Positions 1 through 7,775 of a DNA stretch of 64,000 bases are shown piece by piece. Position 1 is the first letter of the stretch. Each line of letters begins with the position of its first letter. The notes below the pieces were generated by a model. That model did not search any database. It was not told the DNA's origin and saw only the letters and a list, made by a program, of their open reading frames with translations. Source of the stretch: an uncultured Faecalibacterium sp. Its GTDB lineage: Bacteria; Bacillota; Clostridia; Oscillospirales; Ruminococcaceae. The stretch covers positions 1-64,000 of the forward strand of contig CAKTCY010000001.1 in the NCBI GenBank assembly GCA_934540955.1, written 5' to 3'. A program made the translations under genes and the position numbers.

Positions 1-77
1 GGAGTGTCCATTGCGTTTTTGAGAGAAGCACAATGGGGTTCAAGAGGCCGTGAGTTCGATTCTCGCCACTCGGACCA
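1..77 (+). pseudogene. Degenerate tRNA-Pro-like sequence at the left edge
   Basis: The 3' half reads as a tRNA: T stem GTGAG/CTCGC around a TTCGATT loop at 50-66, then an acceptor strand ending CACTCGG-A-CCA at 67-77. The first bases (GGAGTGT) and the TGGGGTTCAAG stretch resemble a bacterial tRNA-Pro. The D arm does not fold normally, and the 5' strand of the anticodon stem is missing, so no proper cloverleaf forms; the acceptor also has a mismatch. I read it as a decayed or recombined tRNA-Pro, of the kind left at an integration site. The window edge removes the first base of the acceptor, so a different upstream structure cannot be excluded. Confidence 0.5.
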
Positions 78-83
78 AACAAA

Positions 84-132
84 AATAATCCGAACTTGTT
101 TCCGATAGGAGATGGGTTCGGATTATTTGTTT
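84..132 (+). terminator. Rho-independent terminator after the tRNA-like sequence
   Basis: A 12-bp inverted repeat (AATAATCCGAAC at 84-95 with GTTCGGATTATT at 116-127) is followed by a T-rich tract. It lies directly behind the CCA end of the tRNA-like sequence, the usual place for a tRNA terminator. Confidence 0.7.
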
Positions 133-229
133 TCTTCGGAAAATTCAATATGGGTGTCCGTGGAAGATGAAATCCGAAATCATAGATTGACCGACATAAG
201 CTACAACATGATTTCAGGAGGAAACGAAC

Positions 230-340
230 ATGAAGTACGATGAAAGATCCTGCAAATTCAACATGGATACAGGGTGTGTGGAGCTGCTGCTCCGGGATGG
301 GAGAATGATCTCCATTGACTGCACTGAGGCAGGAGGTTAA
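230..340 (+). CDS. Short DUF6061-like protein, probably truncated (36 aa)
   Basis: An ATG preceded by a strong AGGAGG ribosome site opens a 36-codon frame. The peptide core CKFNMDTGCVELLLRDGRM followed by ISIDCT resembles, from memory, the N-terminal half of DUF6061 proteins, small proteins of unknown function common on mobile elements of gut Bacillota and usually about twice this length. Here the frame stops just after IDCT. Another frame stays open from there to about position 428, which would fit a frameshift or a deletion joint, although I do not recognise that peptide. Treat it as a remnant or a very small ORF. The next 190 bases contain only hairpins. Confidence 0.45.
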   Translation: MKYDERSCKFNMDTGCVELLLRDGRMISIDCTEAGG

Positions 341-385
341 AGACAAGTGGCTCTACTACATCACCACTAGGGCAGACGAGGGAAA

Positions 386-430
386 AGCTATCTGGTACCC
401 ATGTCCACTGCACAGGTGCACCAGATAGCT
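386..430. repeat. 10-bp inverted repeat with 25-base loop
   Basis: AGCTATCTGG at 386-395 is repeated in inverse as CCAGATAGCT at 421-430. There is no T tract, so it is not an evident terminator. It may be a structured RNA or a recombination relic of the preceding element fragment. Confidence 0.5.
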
Positions 431-447
431 CTGTGATGTAAACAACT

Positions 448-484
448 CGCCCCGGTTTCTGCAACAGGAAGCCGGGGCGGGTTT
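448..484 (-). terminator. GC-rich hairpin terminator, probably for the two-component operon
   Basis: CGCCCCGG at 448-455 pairs with CCGGGGCG at 472-479, extended by TTTC/GAAG-type pairs. It lies about 45 bases beyond the stop of the histidine kinase on the minus strand. Modest T-rich tracts lie on both sides, so it could work in both directions. Confidence 0.55.
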
Positions 485-527
485 GCGTATGTGGGATAAA
501 AGGAATATCTGACTTGGGCAGAGCGCA

Positions 528-1859
528 TTATCGGGAGAAATGCAGCGTGATACAGAAGGTCCTGCCCTCAAAGGTATAGCTGCTCTGCCCATGCATACGC
601 TCCATCAGAGCGGCAACATTTTTCAGGCCGACACCATGGGAATCGCCCTGTGGGGTGGTGCATACTGCATTGGAAAGGCAGACGCAGAACCGGTCATCTT
701 CGGCGGTGACCTCAAAGCAGATGGGCTGTGCGGGGTCGGCATACTTCTGCAGATTGGAGATCAGGTTGTCAGCAATGCGGCAGAGAGCATCGATGTCCAG
801 CCACAGCAGGCAGGGCGTGCAGGAGGAGGCAAGGTACTGCACCTGCCATCCGGTCTCCTCCAGCAGGGCCAGCTTTTCAGAAAAAACCTGCAAAAAGATA
901 TCCGGCGCGGGCAATTGTTCCAGCTTGGGGTCCCGTTGAGGGGATTCGCCGCTGGCAATGCGGAACAGCCCATTGCTCAGCTCGATGACGCTGCGGCAGC
1001 TGCGGACGCACTTGTTCAGATATTCGTCGTGCTGCGCGGGGGTCTGGTAGCGGTGCTCGGCCAGCAGCTCCAGATAACCCAGTTGGGCGGTCAGCGGCGT
1101 GCGCAGGTCGTGGGAGAGGGAGGTGATCAGCTCGTACCGCTGCGCCTGCGCCTGCTGTACCTGCTCTATCTGCTGCTTGAGGGAAGCGCTCATCTCGTTC
1201 AGGCTCCGGGCCATCTGTGCCAGCTCATCGGTGCCCTGCATAGGCACCTTATAGTCCAGCTGACCGCCTTCCAGCACGCGGATGCTCTGATTCAGCAGCT
1301 CCATGTAGTTCAGCTTTTTCCACACGGCCCACAGGACGATGCAGATGCCCAGCAGCAGGCAGAGCCAGAACTCAAAGGTGCGCACGGCTTCGTCTACAAA
1401 AAAATCGAAGTAGCCGTAGACGTAAAGGGTGGCGCTGCCGTCGGAAAATTCCAGTGGATAGGTGCGGAGATAGGCTTCTTCGTCCAGCGTTTTGGAGGCC
1501 TGACTGTAGGTGCGGTAGTACTCCACATTATTCAGGGCAGAATCATAGATGACGATGCCGTCCTTTTCCACCCGCAGGATGCAGCCGCCTGGCCTGCCGT
1601 CGTTGGAGTACCAGTCGGCCATCTGCTGTACCTGCTGGCTGGAAATGCCGCTCTCGGTTACGTTTTGCTGGAGCATGGTGCCCACGGCATCGGTCTTGCG
1701 CGGCAGAAAATCCGAGTTGAGGTAGTAGGTCTGCAGTGCTGCTTTGCTGATGGGCTGCAGGATATTGTACAGCAGGACGGATACGGCAATGGCCAGCAGG
1801 ATGGCGCGCACCAGCTCGCCCCGCAGACCATGGAGCAGCTTTTCTCGGAAATCAGCCAA
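528..1859 (-). CDS. Sensor histidine kinase, HAMP/HisKA type (443 aa)
   Basis: A membrane sensor kinase that should autophosphorylate and pass phosphate to the response regulator encoded just upstream. Membrane segments lie near residues 17-34 and 163-180 and enclose an extracytoplasmic sensor of about 125 residues. A HAMP-like linker (about 181-232) follows, then the H box LITSLSHDLRTPLTAQLGY with the phospho-accepting His at 250, and a C-terminal ATPase domain with an N-box-like segment (DNLISNLQKYAD) and the G-box GVGLKNVAALM. Start and upstream stop overlap by 8 bases, so the pair is translationally coupled. The divergent flavoprotein gene is the likely target or signal partner; this is inferred from position only. 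The sensed ligand is unknown. Confidence 0.88.
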   Translation of the reverse strand: MADFREKLLHGLRGELVRAILLAIAVSVLLYNILQPISKAALQTYYLNSDFLPRKTDAVGTMLQQNVTESGISSQQVQQMADWYSNDGRPGGCILRVEKDGIVIYDSALNNVEYYRTYSQASKTLDEEAYLRTYPLEFSDGSATLYVYGYFDFFVDEAVRTFEFWLCLLLGICIVLWAVWKKLNYMELLNQSIRVLEGGQLDYKVPMQGTDELAQMARSLNEMSASLKQQIEQVQQAQAQRYELITSLSHDLRTPLTAQLGYLELLAEHRYQTPAQHDEYLNKCVRSCRSVIELSNGLFRIASGESPQRDPKLEQLPAPDIFLQVFSEKLALLEETGWQVQYLASSCTPCLLWLDIDALCRIADNLISNLQKYADPAQPICFEVTAEDDRFCVCLSNAVCTTPQGDSHGVGLKNVAALMERMHGQSSYTFEGRTFCITLHFSR

Positions 1860-2547
1860 AGCGGTATCCCTTTCCCCAGACAGTCTGGATCAGCTTTGGG
1901 TTCTGCGGGTCGTCCTCCAGCTTTACCCGCAGCTTCCGGATGTGCACCATGACGGTGCCGTTGGAGGAATACAGATAAGGCTCGTTCCACACGCTCTCGT
2001 AGAGGTTCTGCGCCGAGAAGATGTGCCCCGCATGGGAAGCCATGAGCAGCAGCATCTGGTATTCCAGCTCTGGCAGGTCGATGGGCTGGCCGTTCTTTTC
2101 TACCTCATTATAGGTGCGGCTGATCTTCAGCGGTCCCCGCACCAGCCACGCCTCATCCTCCGGGTCGCCCTTGCCCTGATACACCCGGTACCGCCGCAGC
2201 AGGCTCTTGACCCGCGCCGTGAGCTGGGTATGGGAGAACGGTTTTGGCAGGTAGTCGTCAGCACCTACCCGCAGCCCAAGAGAGATATCCTCCTCCTGTC
2301 CCTTCGCGGTGAGAAAGAGCACGGGGACATTGCTCTGCTTCCGGATCGCCTCGCACACACGGATGCCGGATATACCGGGCATCATAATATCTAGAATCAC
2401 CAGATCCAGCTCCGGATGCAGCAGCTGAAGGGCCTGCTCTCCGCTGGAAGCCAGAGTGACATCGTAGCCTTCGCTGGTGAGCAGGATCTCCAGCAGCTCC
2501 CGGATGTCGGCATTGTCGTCCACTACAAGGATCTTACATTGTGTCAT
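1852..2547 (-). CDS. OmpR/PhoB-family response regulator (231 aa)
   Basis: A DNA-binding response regulator. The receiver domain (1-120) has the acidic pair at residues 10-11, the phospho-accepting Asp53 in LVILDIMMPG and the conserved Lys in FLTAKG. The C-terminal winged helix (about 130-231) contains the typical VWNEPY segment, MVHIRKLRVKLEDDP and the final IQTVWGKGYRF. The ribosome site GGAGCG lies upstream of the ATG. It is first in the operon and divergent from the flavoprotein at 2768. TTAAGA direct repeats in the intergenic space are a candidate binding site for it. Confidence 0.92.
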   Translation of the reverse strand: MTQCKILVVDDNADIRELLEILLTSEGYDVTLASSGEQALQLLHPELDLVILDIMMPGISGIRVCEAIRKQSNVPVLFLTAKGQEEDISLGLRVGADDYLPKPFSHTQLTARVKSLLRRYRVYQGKGDPEDEAWLVRGPLKISRTYNEVEKNGQPIDLPELEYQMLLLMASHAGHIFSAQNLYESVWNEPYLYSSNGTVMVHIRKLRVKLEDDPQNPKLIQTVWGKGYRFG

Positions 2548-2640
2548 GATTCCATTTCGCTCCTGTCATCAGAAACACGCTTCGTTCTATGGTCTATTTT
2601 TCGTCCTTGTTGCGGTTTTGACAAGAAAAACGCAACAAAC

Positions 2641-2694
2641 TTAAGAATTGTTAAGAAATGAGACCACCGGTTGTTAAGACTTTATCATTATACT
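2641..2694 (+). promoter_or_regulatory. Direct-repeat operator and -10 in front of the flavoprotein
   Basis: TTAAGA occurs at 2641, 2651 and 2674; the last two sit in the longer repeat TTGTTAAGA (2648-2656 and 2671-2679). The spacings of 10 and 23 bases are close to one and two helical turns, typical of OmpR/PhoB-family binding sites. A TATACT -10 element lies at 2689-2694, with no good -35 at 17 bases, as expected for a promoter needing an activator. Binding by the divergent regulator is inference. Confidence 0.5.
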
Positions 2695-2767
2695 AAAAAC
2701 ACTGGATATGTGCAACGCATATCTGACACGAAGAACGATGAAAAACGTCAGGAAAGGGAGAAATCTC

Positions 2768-4972
2768 ATGAACAAGATCTCGCGCAAAGGCTTTCTGAAG
2801 ATCGCTGCTGCCGCCGCCATGAGCGGCGTTACGGCTGGCGCTCTGTCTGCCTGCAATTCCTCCAGCTCGTCTGTGGCCTCCTCTGGTGCTTCGGTCTACA
2901 CCGCCGGCACCTACACCGCCACGGCAAAGGGCATGAATGACATCACCGTCACTATGACCTTCTCCGACACCGCCATCACCGAGGTGAAGGTGGATACCGC
3001 CAACGAGACGCTGGAGCTGGCAGTCAACTCTGCCGCAGACTTCCAGACCATGCTGATGGAGGCCCAGAACGCTGAGATCGATGGCGTTTCCGGTGCTACT
3101 GTTACCTCCAACGCTGTCAAGGAAGCTGCCGCAAACTGCATCCAGCAGGCAATGGGTCTGACCGGCGGTGCCGAGGACGAAAACACTAACTACGGCGATG
3201 ATCCTCGCGGCGAAGCACGGGCTGCCGCCAAGGCAGACGGTCGTGTGTTCGGTTACTCCGGCCCCGGCGACTGGCTGGGGGAAGCACCTGCTTTCAGCAG
3301 TGTAGACAGCGAGGTAGACTGCGATGTCTGCGTCGTGGGTCTGGGTCACGCTGGTGTGGCCGCTGTTCTGGGCGCTGCCGAGAAGGGTGCAAGGGTCGTG
3401 GGCCTCGAGTCCCAGACCGAGGATAACTTTGCATGGTACGGCGAGGACATCGGCGCATGGAACTCCAAGTTTGCACAGGATGCAGGAATCCCCGCATGGG
3501 ATCTGGGTCAGATCTGCGATGAGTTCGTTACCCGCAGCGGCGGCCGTGCCGACCCCGGCATCGTCAGCCTGTATGTGCAGCACTCCGGCGAGACGCTGGA
3601 CCATATGCTGGATGTCTGCAAGGAGATGGGCGTGGACGAGCGCGTTTACACCTACGATAACTCTGAGGACGGCTGGACCATCATCCACCTGAACGCAGAC
3701 TACGACAAGATCGCCGCAGGCAAGAATATCTACGACTGTCTGGATATGACCAATTACCCCCGCAAGCCTGGCACCCGCACCTGGCCCGCAACCATCCAGT
3801 TCATGGGCCCCTACAGTGCAGAGCCGGTGGATGGCGTTGCCGCCAACAGCGTGCTGAAGTATGTGCAGCAGGCACAGCTGGACAAGGCTGTGCAGGACTA
3901 CGGCGCACAGCTGTACTACGGCACCGCAGCACAGGTGCTGGTGCAGAACGACAACGGCGATGTGGTCGGCGTGATTGCAAAGAACGCCGACGGCAAGATC
4001 GTCAAGTACAACACCAAGATGGGCGTTGTGATGTGCGGTGGCGACTACGCAGGCAATGCGGAGATGTGCTGGGCACTGATGAACGAGTACATGGAGCGCA
4101 ACGAGCGGGAGGGCGGCCTGAAGAAGGACTTCTTCTCCTTCATGGGCGGCCGCGATGGTTCCAGCCTGAAGATGATGTGCTGGGCAGGCGGCATGATCGA
4201 GCCGGCCCCCCGCGGCACCATGATCCTGGGCGGCGGCATCAACTCCACCCCCTGGGGTGCCAACAGTATGCTGTGGCTCAACAGCGACGGCAAGCGCTTC
4301 TGCAACGAGGGCAATGTGACCGGTGCTTCCACCGCCACTGCCCGCCAGAAGAACGCTACCGGCTGGCTGGTCACCGACAAGAACTTTATGAAGAGCATCT
4401 GCGCCTGCGGCATCGAGCATTCCGGCCCCAACGCAGGCCGTCCGCAGTACTATCAGGATCTGATCGATGATATGGAGGCACTGCCCTGCTCCAGCGAGGA
4501 GCAGACCATCCGCAGCTGCTTTGTGGCCGAGCGTATGATGTCCAAGGTGTTCAAGTGCGACACGCTGGAAGAGCTGGCCAAGGCAATGGGCGTGCCCGAT
4601 GACAAGATGGACACCTTCATGGCAAGCATCGACGAGTACAATGCCATGTGCGATGCCGGTAAGGACGACAAGTTCGGTAAGGATGCAAGTGCCCTGATCC
4701 CCATCCGCGAGGCACCGTTCTACGGCTGTGCCCAGACTCTGGGCAACCGCAGCGCAAGCCCCAGCATGGTCACGATGAACGGCATGATGACCGACCTGAG
4801 CCTGAACGTGCTGAACATCGACTACGAGCCCATCAAGGGTCTGTATGCAGCCGGCAACAGTCTGGGCGGCCGCTATGGCACCGGCTACAGCACCCCCTGC
4901 GCTGGTAACTCCATTGGCATGGCTGTCACGCACGGCCGTCTGGCAGGTCAGTTCTGCGTGGACAACGTCTGA
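2768..4972 (+). CDS. Secreted FMN-binding/FAD-dependent reductase lipoprotein (734 aa)
   Basis: An extracytoplasmic flavoprotein of the fumarate/urocanate reductase superfamily, expected to pass electrons to an unsaturated or oxidised organic acceptor. The start at 2768 is chosen because GGGAG precedes it and an export signal follows: SRKGFLK, a hydrophobic stretch and lipobox LSAC (Cys29), resembling a Tat-type lipoprotein. Residues 45-130 form an FMN_bind domain with SGAT at 108-111, where ApbE-type enzymes attach FMN to the Thr. A serine-rich linker is followed by an FAD_binding_2 domain with CDVCVVGLGHAG (about 185-196). The C-terminal flavin motif reads GLYAAGNSLGGRYGTGYSTP, unlike the GGxHGxNRL of fumarate reductases, so the substrate is probably not fumarate. 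Regulation by the divergent two-component system is likely but inferred. A strong terminator follows. Confidence 0.85.
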   Translation: MNKISRKGFLKIAAAAAMSGVTAGALSACNSSSSSVASSGASVYTAGTYTATAKGMNDITVTMTFSDTAITEVKVDTANETLELAVNSAADFQTMLMEAQNAEIDGVSGATVTSNAVKEAAANCIQQAMGLTGGAEDENTNYGDDPRGEARAAAKADGRVFGYSGPGDWLGEAPAFSSVDSEVDCDVCVVGLGHAGVAAVLGAAEKGARVVGLESQTEDNFAWYGEDIGAWNSKFAQDAGIPAWDLGQICDEFVTRSGGRADPGIVSLYVQHSGETLDHMLDVCKEMGVDERVYTYDNSEDGWTIIHLNADYDKIAAGKNIYDCLDMTNYPRKPGTRTWPATIQFMGPYSAEPVDGVAANSVLKYVQQAQLDKAVQDYGAQLYYGTAAQVLVQNDNGDVVGVIAKNADGKIVKYNTKMGVVMCGGDYAGNAEMCWALMNEYMERNEREGGLKKDFFSFMGGRDGSSLKMMCWAGGMIEPAPRGTMILGGGINSTPWGANSMLWLNSDGKRFCNEGNVTGASTATARQKNATGWLVTDKNFMKSICACGIEHSGPNAGRPQYYQDLIDDMEALPCSSEEQTIRSCFVAERMMSKVFKCDTLEELAKAMGVPDDKMDTFMASIDEYNAMCDAGKDDKFGKDASALIPIREAPFYGCAQTLGNRSASPSMVTMNGMMTDLSLNVLNIDYEPIKGLYAAGNSLGGRYGTGYSTPCAGNSIGMAVTHGRLAGQFCVDNV

Positions 4973-5020
4973 GCCTGCCGCAGATAGGCACTATCCGCAA
5001 AAGACACACTGAACCCAACA

Positions 5021-5060
5021 AACGGCTGCTGTACAGAGCACTGCGCAGCAGCCGTTTTTA
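5021..5060 (+). terminator. Terminator of the flavoprotein gene
   Basis: Perfect 11-bp stem AACGGCTGCTG (5021-5031) / CAGCAGCCGTT (5046-5056) followed by TTT. Confidence 0.88.
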
Positions 5061-5093
5061 TGTAACCGAAACATCCGCCGAGGAGGGCTGGAA

Positions 5094-6350
5094 ATGGAAA
5101 GCAACAAGCTTTTGAAGGATCTGTTTTTGACCATGCGCAACGACTATGCGGGCTGGGATGCAAAGCAGAAGCGGCACGACCCATCACCCTTTGTCACCAT
5201 GCTGGGACAGGCCTACTATGACCGGCGGATGTCCTCGCTGCTGGTGCTGCAGGCGGTGAGCCAGTACTGCGCCGGTATGCGGGATCGCAACCTGAAATTT
5301 GCCCTGCATGACGCAGACTACACCCCTTTCTCCCGTGGGTTTGCGGTGCGCCGCTGCACGGAGGGGATGTTTGTGGATCTGGTAACACAGGAAACGCGCC
5401 TGCATCCGGGCGATGCGGTGCTGGCTATCAACCGGACTGCGCCGGAGCGCATCGTACAGAACCTGCCCAACCCCCTGCTGGCTGCTGATGTGCCGGAGCG
5501 GGAACAGTGGAACGGCTATCTGAAGCTGGCACGGGACATCACGGTGCGCCATGCCGATGGCACCGAGGAAACGCTGGAACTGGCCCGCTACCCGGTGGAA
5601 GGGGATGCCGCGCCGTTTGTGCAGGAACTGGGGGCAGGGGCGCTGCTGTTGAACCCCGGTACCCTGAACGATGCGGTGGTGCTGGAAGCGTTTGTGCAGG
5701 CTCATCAGGCGCAGCTGGACGGCTGCACACGGCTGGTGATCGATCTGCGCACGGCGCGTGGGGAGGACGAAGAAGCACTTCTGCCTCTGCTGCCCTACAT
5801 CGCGGCAGAGGATACCACTGCCGGGGAGCTCTTCGGCGACCGGCGCATCCGCACCAACTACACGAAAATGAACTGCACCCGGCTCATCCGGATGCTGAAG
5901 CCCTACCTTGTAGATGAGGAGCCCGCGCTGCGGCAGATGGCGCAGCAGTGGATCAGCTATTACCGCGACCAGAGCGGCAAAGGCTGGGTGGATGAGGTGG
6001 AAGCCCTGCCCGTTCCCGCCGAAACGCCCATTCTACGCCGTGGGCCGGAGAAGGTGATCCTGCTGACCGATACCTGGTGCGAGCAGGAGGCAGAGCATTT
6101 TGTCCAGCTGGCAAAGCAGCAGGGCAGAGCCGTGCTGCTGGGGCGCCCCACCATGGGTACGCTGGATTACACGAACCCCATAACGGTGGTGTACGATGCG
6201 TTCAGCTTTACTTATCCCATCAGCCGCACGATGGCTTCACTGGAAGGAAAGGGCGTGGACGAGCGCGGAGCTCAGCCGGATGTAGTTGTTCCGTGGACGG
6301 CTGCAGAGTGTATCCGGGATCTTCTGGCAGAGAAGGCGCAGACGCTCTGA
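5094..6350 (+). CDS. S41 peptidase-like protein with degenerate active site (418 aa)
   Basis: It resembles the tail-specific/C-terminal processing protease family (S41). There is an N-terminal cap, a PDZ-like segment around residues 95-130 (LHPGDAVLAINRTAPERIV), and a C-terminal catalytic-type fold ending GVDERGAQPDVVVPWT, where S41 proteins have GxGVxPDxxV. The nucleophile region reads VILLTDTWCEQEAEHFVQL: at the place of the usual SAxE there is QEAE, with Cys rather than Ser nearby. Proteolysis by the canonical Ser is therefore doubtful. No signal peptide or membrane segment is visible, so it is probably cytoplasmic. It has its own GAGG ribosome site and sits alone between terminators. Family assignment is by overall resemblance. 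Confidence 0.6.
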   Translation: MESNKLLKDLFLTMRNDYAGWDAKQKRHDPSPFVTMLGQAYYDRRMSSLLVLQAVSQYCAGMRDRNLKFALHDADYTPFSRGFAVRRCTEGMFVDLVTQETRLHPGDAVLAINRTAPERIVQNLPNPLLAADVPEREQWNGYLKLARDITVRHADGTEETLELARYPVEGDAAPFVQELGAGALLLNPGTLNDAVVLEAFVQAHQAQLDGCTRLVIDLRTARGEDEEALLPLLPYIAAEDTTAGELFGDRRIRTNYTKMNCTRLIRMLKPYLVDEEPALRQMAQQWISYYRDQSGKGWVDEVEALPVPAETPILRRGPEKVILLTDTWCEQEAEHFVQLAKQQGRAVLLGRPTMGTLDYTNPITVVYDAFSFTYPISRTMASLEGKGVDERGAQPDVVVPWTAAECIRDLLAEKAQTL

Positions 6351-6484
6351 GAGAAACGCTCTGCGATTTTGGTGCTCGCTCAGGTGGGCATTTAGCAAGA
6401 ATGTGGCGCAGGATGCGGTGCAGCAGAGGTGTTTTGAAGGCTGCGCTTGGAGTATAAGGTGTGAGAGCACAGCCTTGTACAAAA

Positions 6485-6520
6485 CAAAAAACAGGGTGCA
6501 CCCCTGCGGACGCACCCTGC
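6485..6520 (-). terminator. Minus-strand terminator-like hairpin, distal
   Basis: On the minus strand GCAGGGTGCG pairs with TGCACCCTG across 6492-6519 and runs into TTTTTTGTTTTG. It lies behind a first terminator at 6569-6617, leaving about 50 bases between them with no ORF. It could be a back-up terminator or the end of a short transcript. Confidence 0.65.
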
Positions 6521-6568
6521 CAAAAGCCACAGACAATAGCGATTTGATGGGTGTGTAGGGATAAGCTG

Positions 6569-6617
6569 TAAAAAAGAAGCATGGACGCCCCCGAAAAGGA
6601 GAGCGTCCATGCTTCTT
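6569..6617 (-). terminator. Terminator of the araC-nahK operon
   Basis: A perfect 15-bp stem (6574-6588 with 6603-6617; core GCATGGACGC) is followed on the minus strand by TTTTTAC. It lies 30 bases beyond the kinase stop. Confidence 0.85.
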
Positions 6618-6646
6618 GCTGTATTCAAATGGAGGAGATGGCAGGA

Positions 6647-7756
6647 TCAGGGATTGTCCGGGCAGACGATTTCCAGCATCTGATCGAAAACCTCTTCCAT
6701 CTGCCGCACCAGTGTGAACTGGGTGCGGGCGCGGTCGAGGTTGTGATCCGGGCGAGCAATATGGAAATAATGGTCGCCCTCCAGATAGTCGGTCAGAAAA
6801 CGGATGCCGCATTCCAGCGTCATGAGCCTTGCGCCCCATGCAAGGCTCTTTTTTTCTGCCATGCTCATGGATGCCCCGGCAGTGGAGAGATACCCTTTGG
6901 CGAACACTTCGTACAGATGCAGGTCAAAATGGACTTTGCTCTGGTCGGGTTCGTCCTCGGCGCAGTCGTTGGCACCGGTGCGGATGGAATCGCCGAAATC
7001 GTAGGCCGAAAGCCCCGGCATCACGGTATCGAGGTCAATGACGCAGAGGCCTTTTCCGGTAGCAGCGTCGATCAGGACATTGTTGATCTTGGTGTCGTTG
7101 TGGGTGACGCGCAGAGGGATTTCACCAGCGGACAGCTGATCCAGCAGAACATGGCAGTCCTTTTCCCGTGCATGAATAAATTCGATATCCGGCGCAATAT
7201 TCCTTGCGCGGTTCAGTGCATCGGCGGCGAGGGCTTTTTCAAAATTTGCATAGCGGTTGGGCGTGTCGTGGAAGCGGGCGATGGTTTCGTGGAGGGTGGA
7301 GGCCGGGTAATCCGCCAGTTGGTTCTGGAATTTGCCCAGCGTCTCGGCCACGGTGCGGAAGTCGGCTTCGCTGCCGACCTGCTGCAAGCAGACCGTATCT
7401 TCTACAAAGTCATAGGCACGCCATGCACCGCCATCGGCATCCAGATAGCAGCTGCCGCCGGTCAGGGTGGGGATGACGTTCAACGTTTCCCGTATGGGGT
7501 CGCCGCCCTCGGCAAGAATTTTTGCCCGCAGATGCCGGGTCACGCCGCAGACATTCTCCATCAGGCCCACCGGGTCAGTAAAGGTATCTGTGTTGATGCG
7601 CTGCAAAATAAAGCGTTTGGAATGATCTTCCCGCCAGACCACAAAGGTGTCGTTGATATGCCCCTCACCATAGTGGTGGGCATCGCAGAGCACGGGTCCA
7701 CCAAAATCAAAGGCATTTGCAGCAGACTGGAGCAGAGAAAGGGTAACGGATTTCAT
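6647..7756 (-). CDS. nahK: N-acetylhexosamine 1-kinase-like phosphotransferase (369 aa)
   Basis: Expected to phosphorylate GlcNAc/GalNAc at C1, the step after GH112 phosphorolysis of lacto-/galacto-N-biose; Gal-1-P comes from the phosphorylase itself. The fold is aminoglycoside-phosphotransferase-like: an N-terminal lobe with GHINDTFVV as the nucleotide loop and the catalytic motif VTHNDTKINNVLID followed by the metal-binding VIDLDTVMPG. The length matches the Bifidobacterium NahK family (about 360 aa). The start at 7756 is preferred (GAGGA seven bases upstream); a second ATG lies directly before it at 7759, and longer versions lack a ribosome site. It is 20 bases behind the AraC gene in one operon and divergent from the importer/phosphorylase operon. 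That context supports a hexosamine kinase over other APH-fold enzymes such as homoserine kinases. Confidence 0.85.
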   Translation of the reverse strand: MKSVTLSLLQSAANAFDFGGPVLCDAHHYGEGHINDTFVVWREDHSKRFILQRINTDTFTDPVGLMENVCGVTRHLRAKILAEGGDPIRETLNVIPTLTGGSCYLDADGGAWRAYDFVEDTVCLQQVGSEADFRTVAETLGKFQNQLADYPASTLHETIARFHDTPNRYANFEKALAADALNRARNIAPDIEFIHAREKDCHVLLDQLSAGEIPLRVTHNDTKINNVLIDAATGKGLCVIDLDTVMPGLSAYDFGDSIRTGANDCAEDEPDQSKVHFDLHLYEVFAKGYLSTAGASMSMAEKKSLAWGARLMTLECGIRFLTDYLEGDHYFHIARPDHNLDRARTQFTLVRQMEEVFDQMLEIVCPDNP

Positions 7757-7775
7757 CATAAATTCCTCGTTTTCA

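Noticed and set aside
2693-4933. 746-codon minus-strand ORF opposite the flavoprotein
   Set aside because: It is a shadow of GC-rich codon bias; the composition is His/Ala/Val-rich without domains, and the plus-strand gene has clear motifs.
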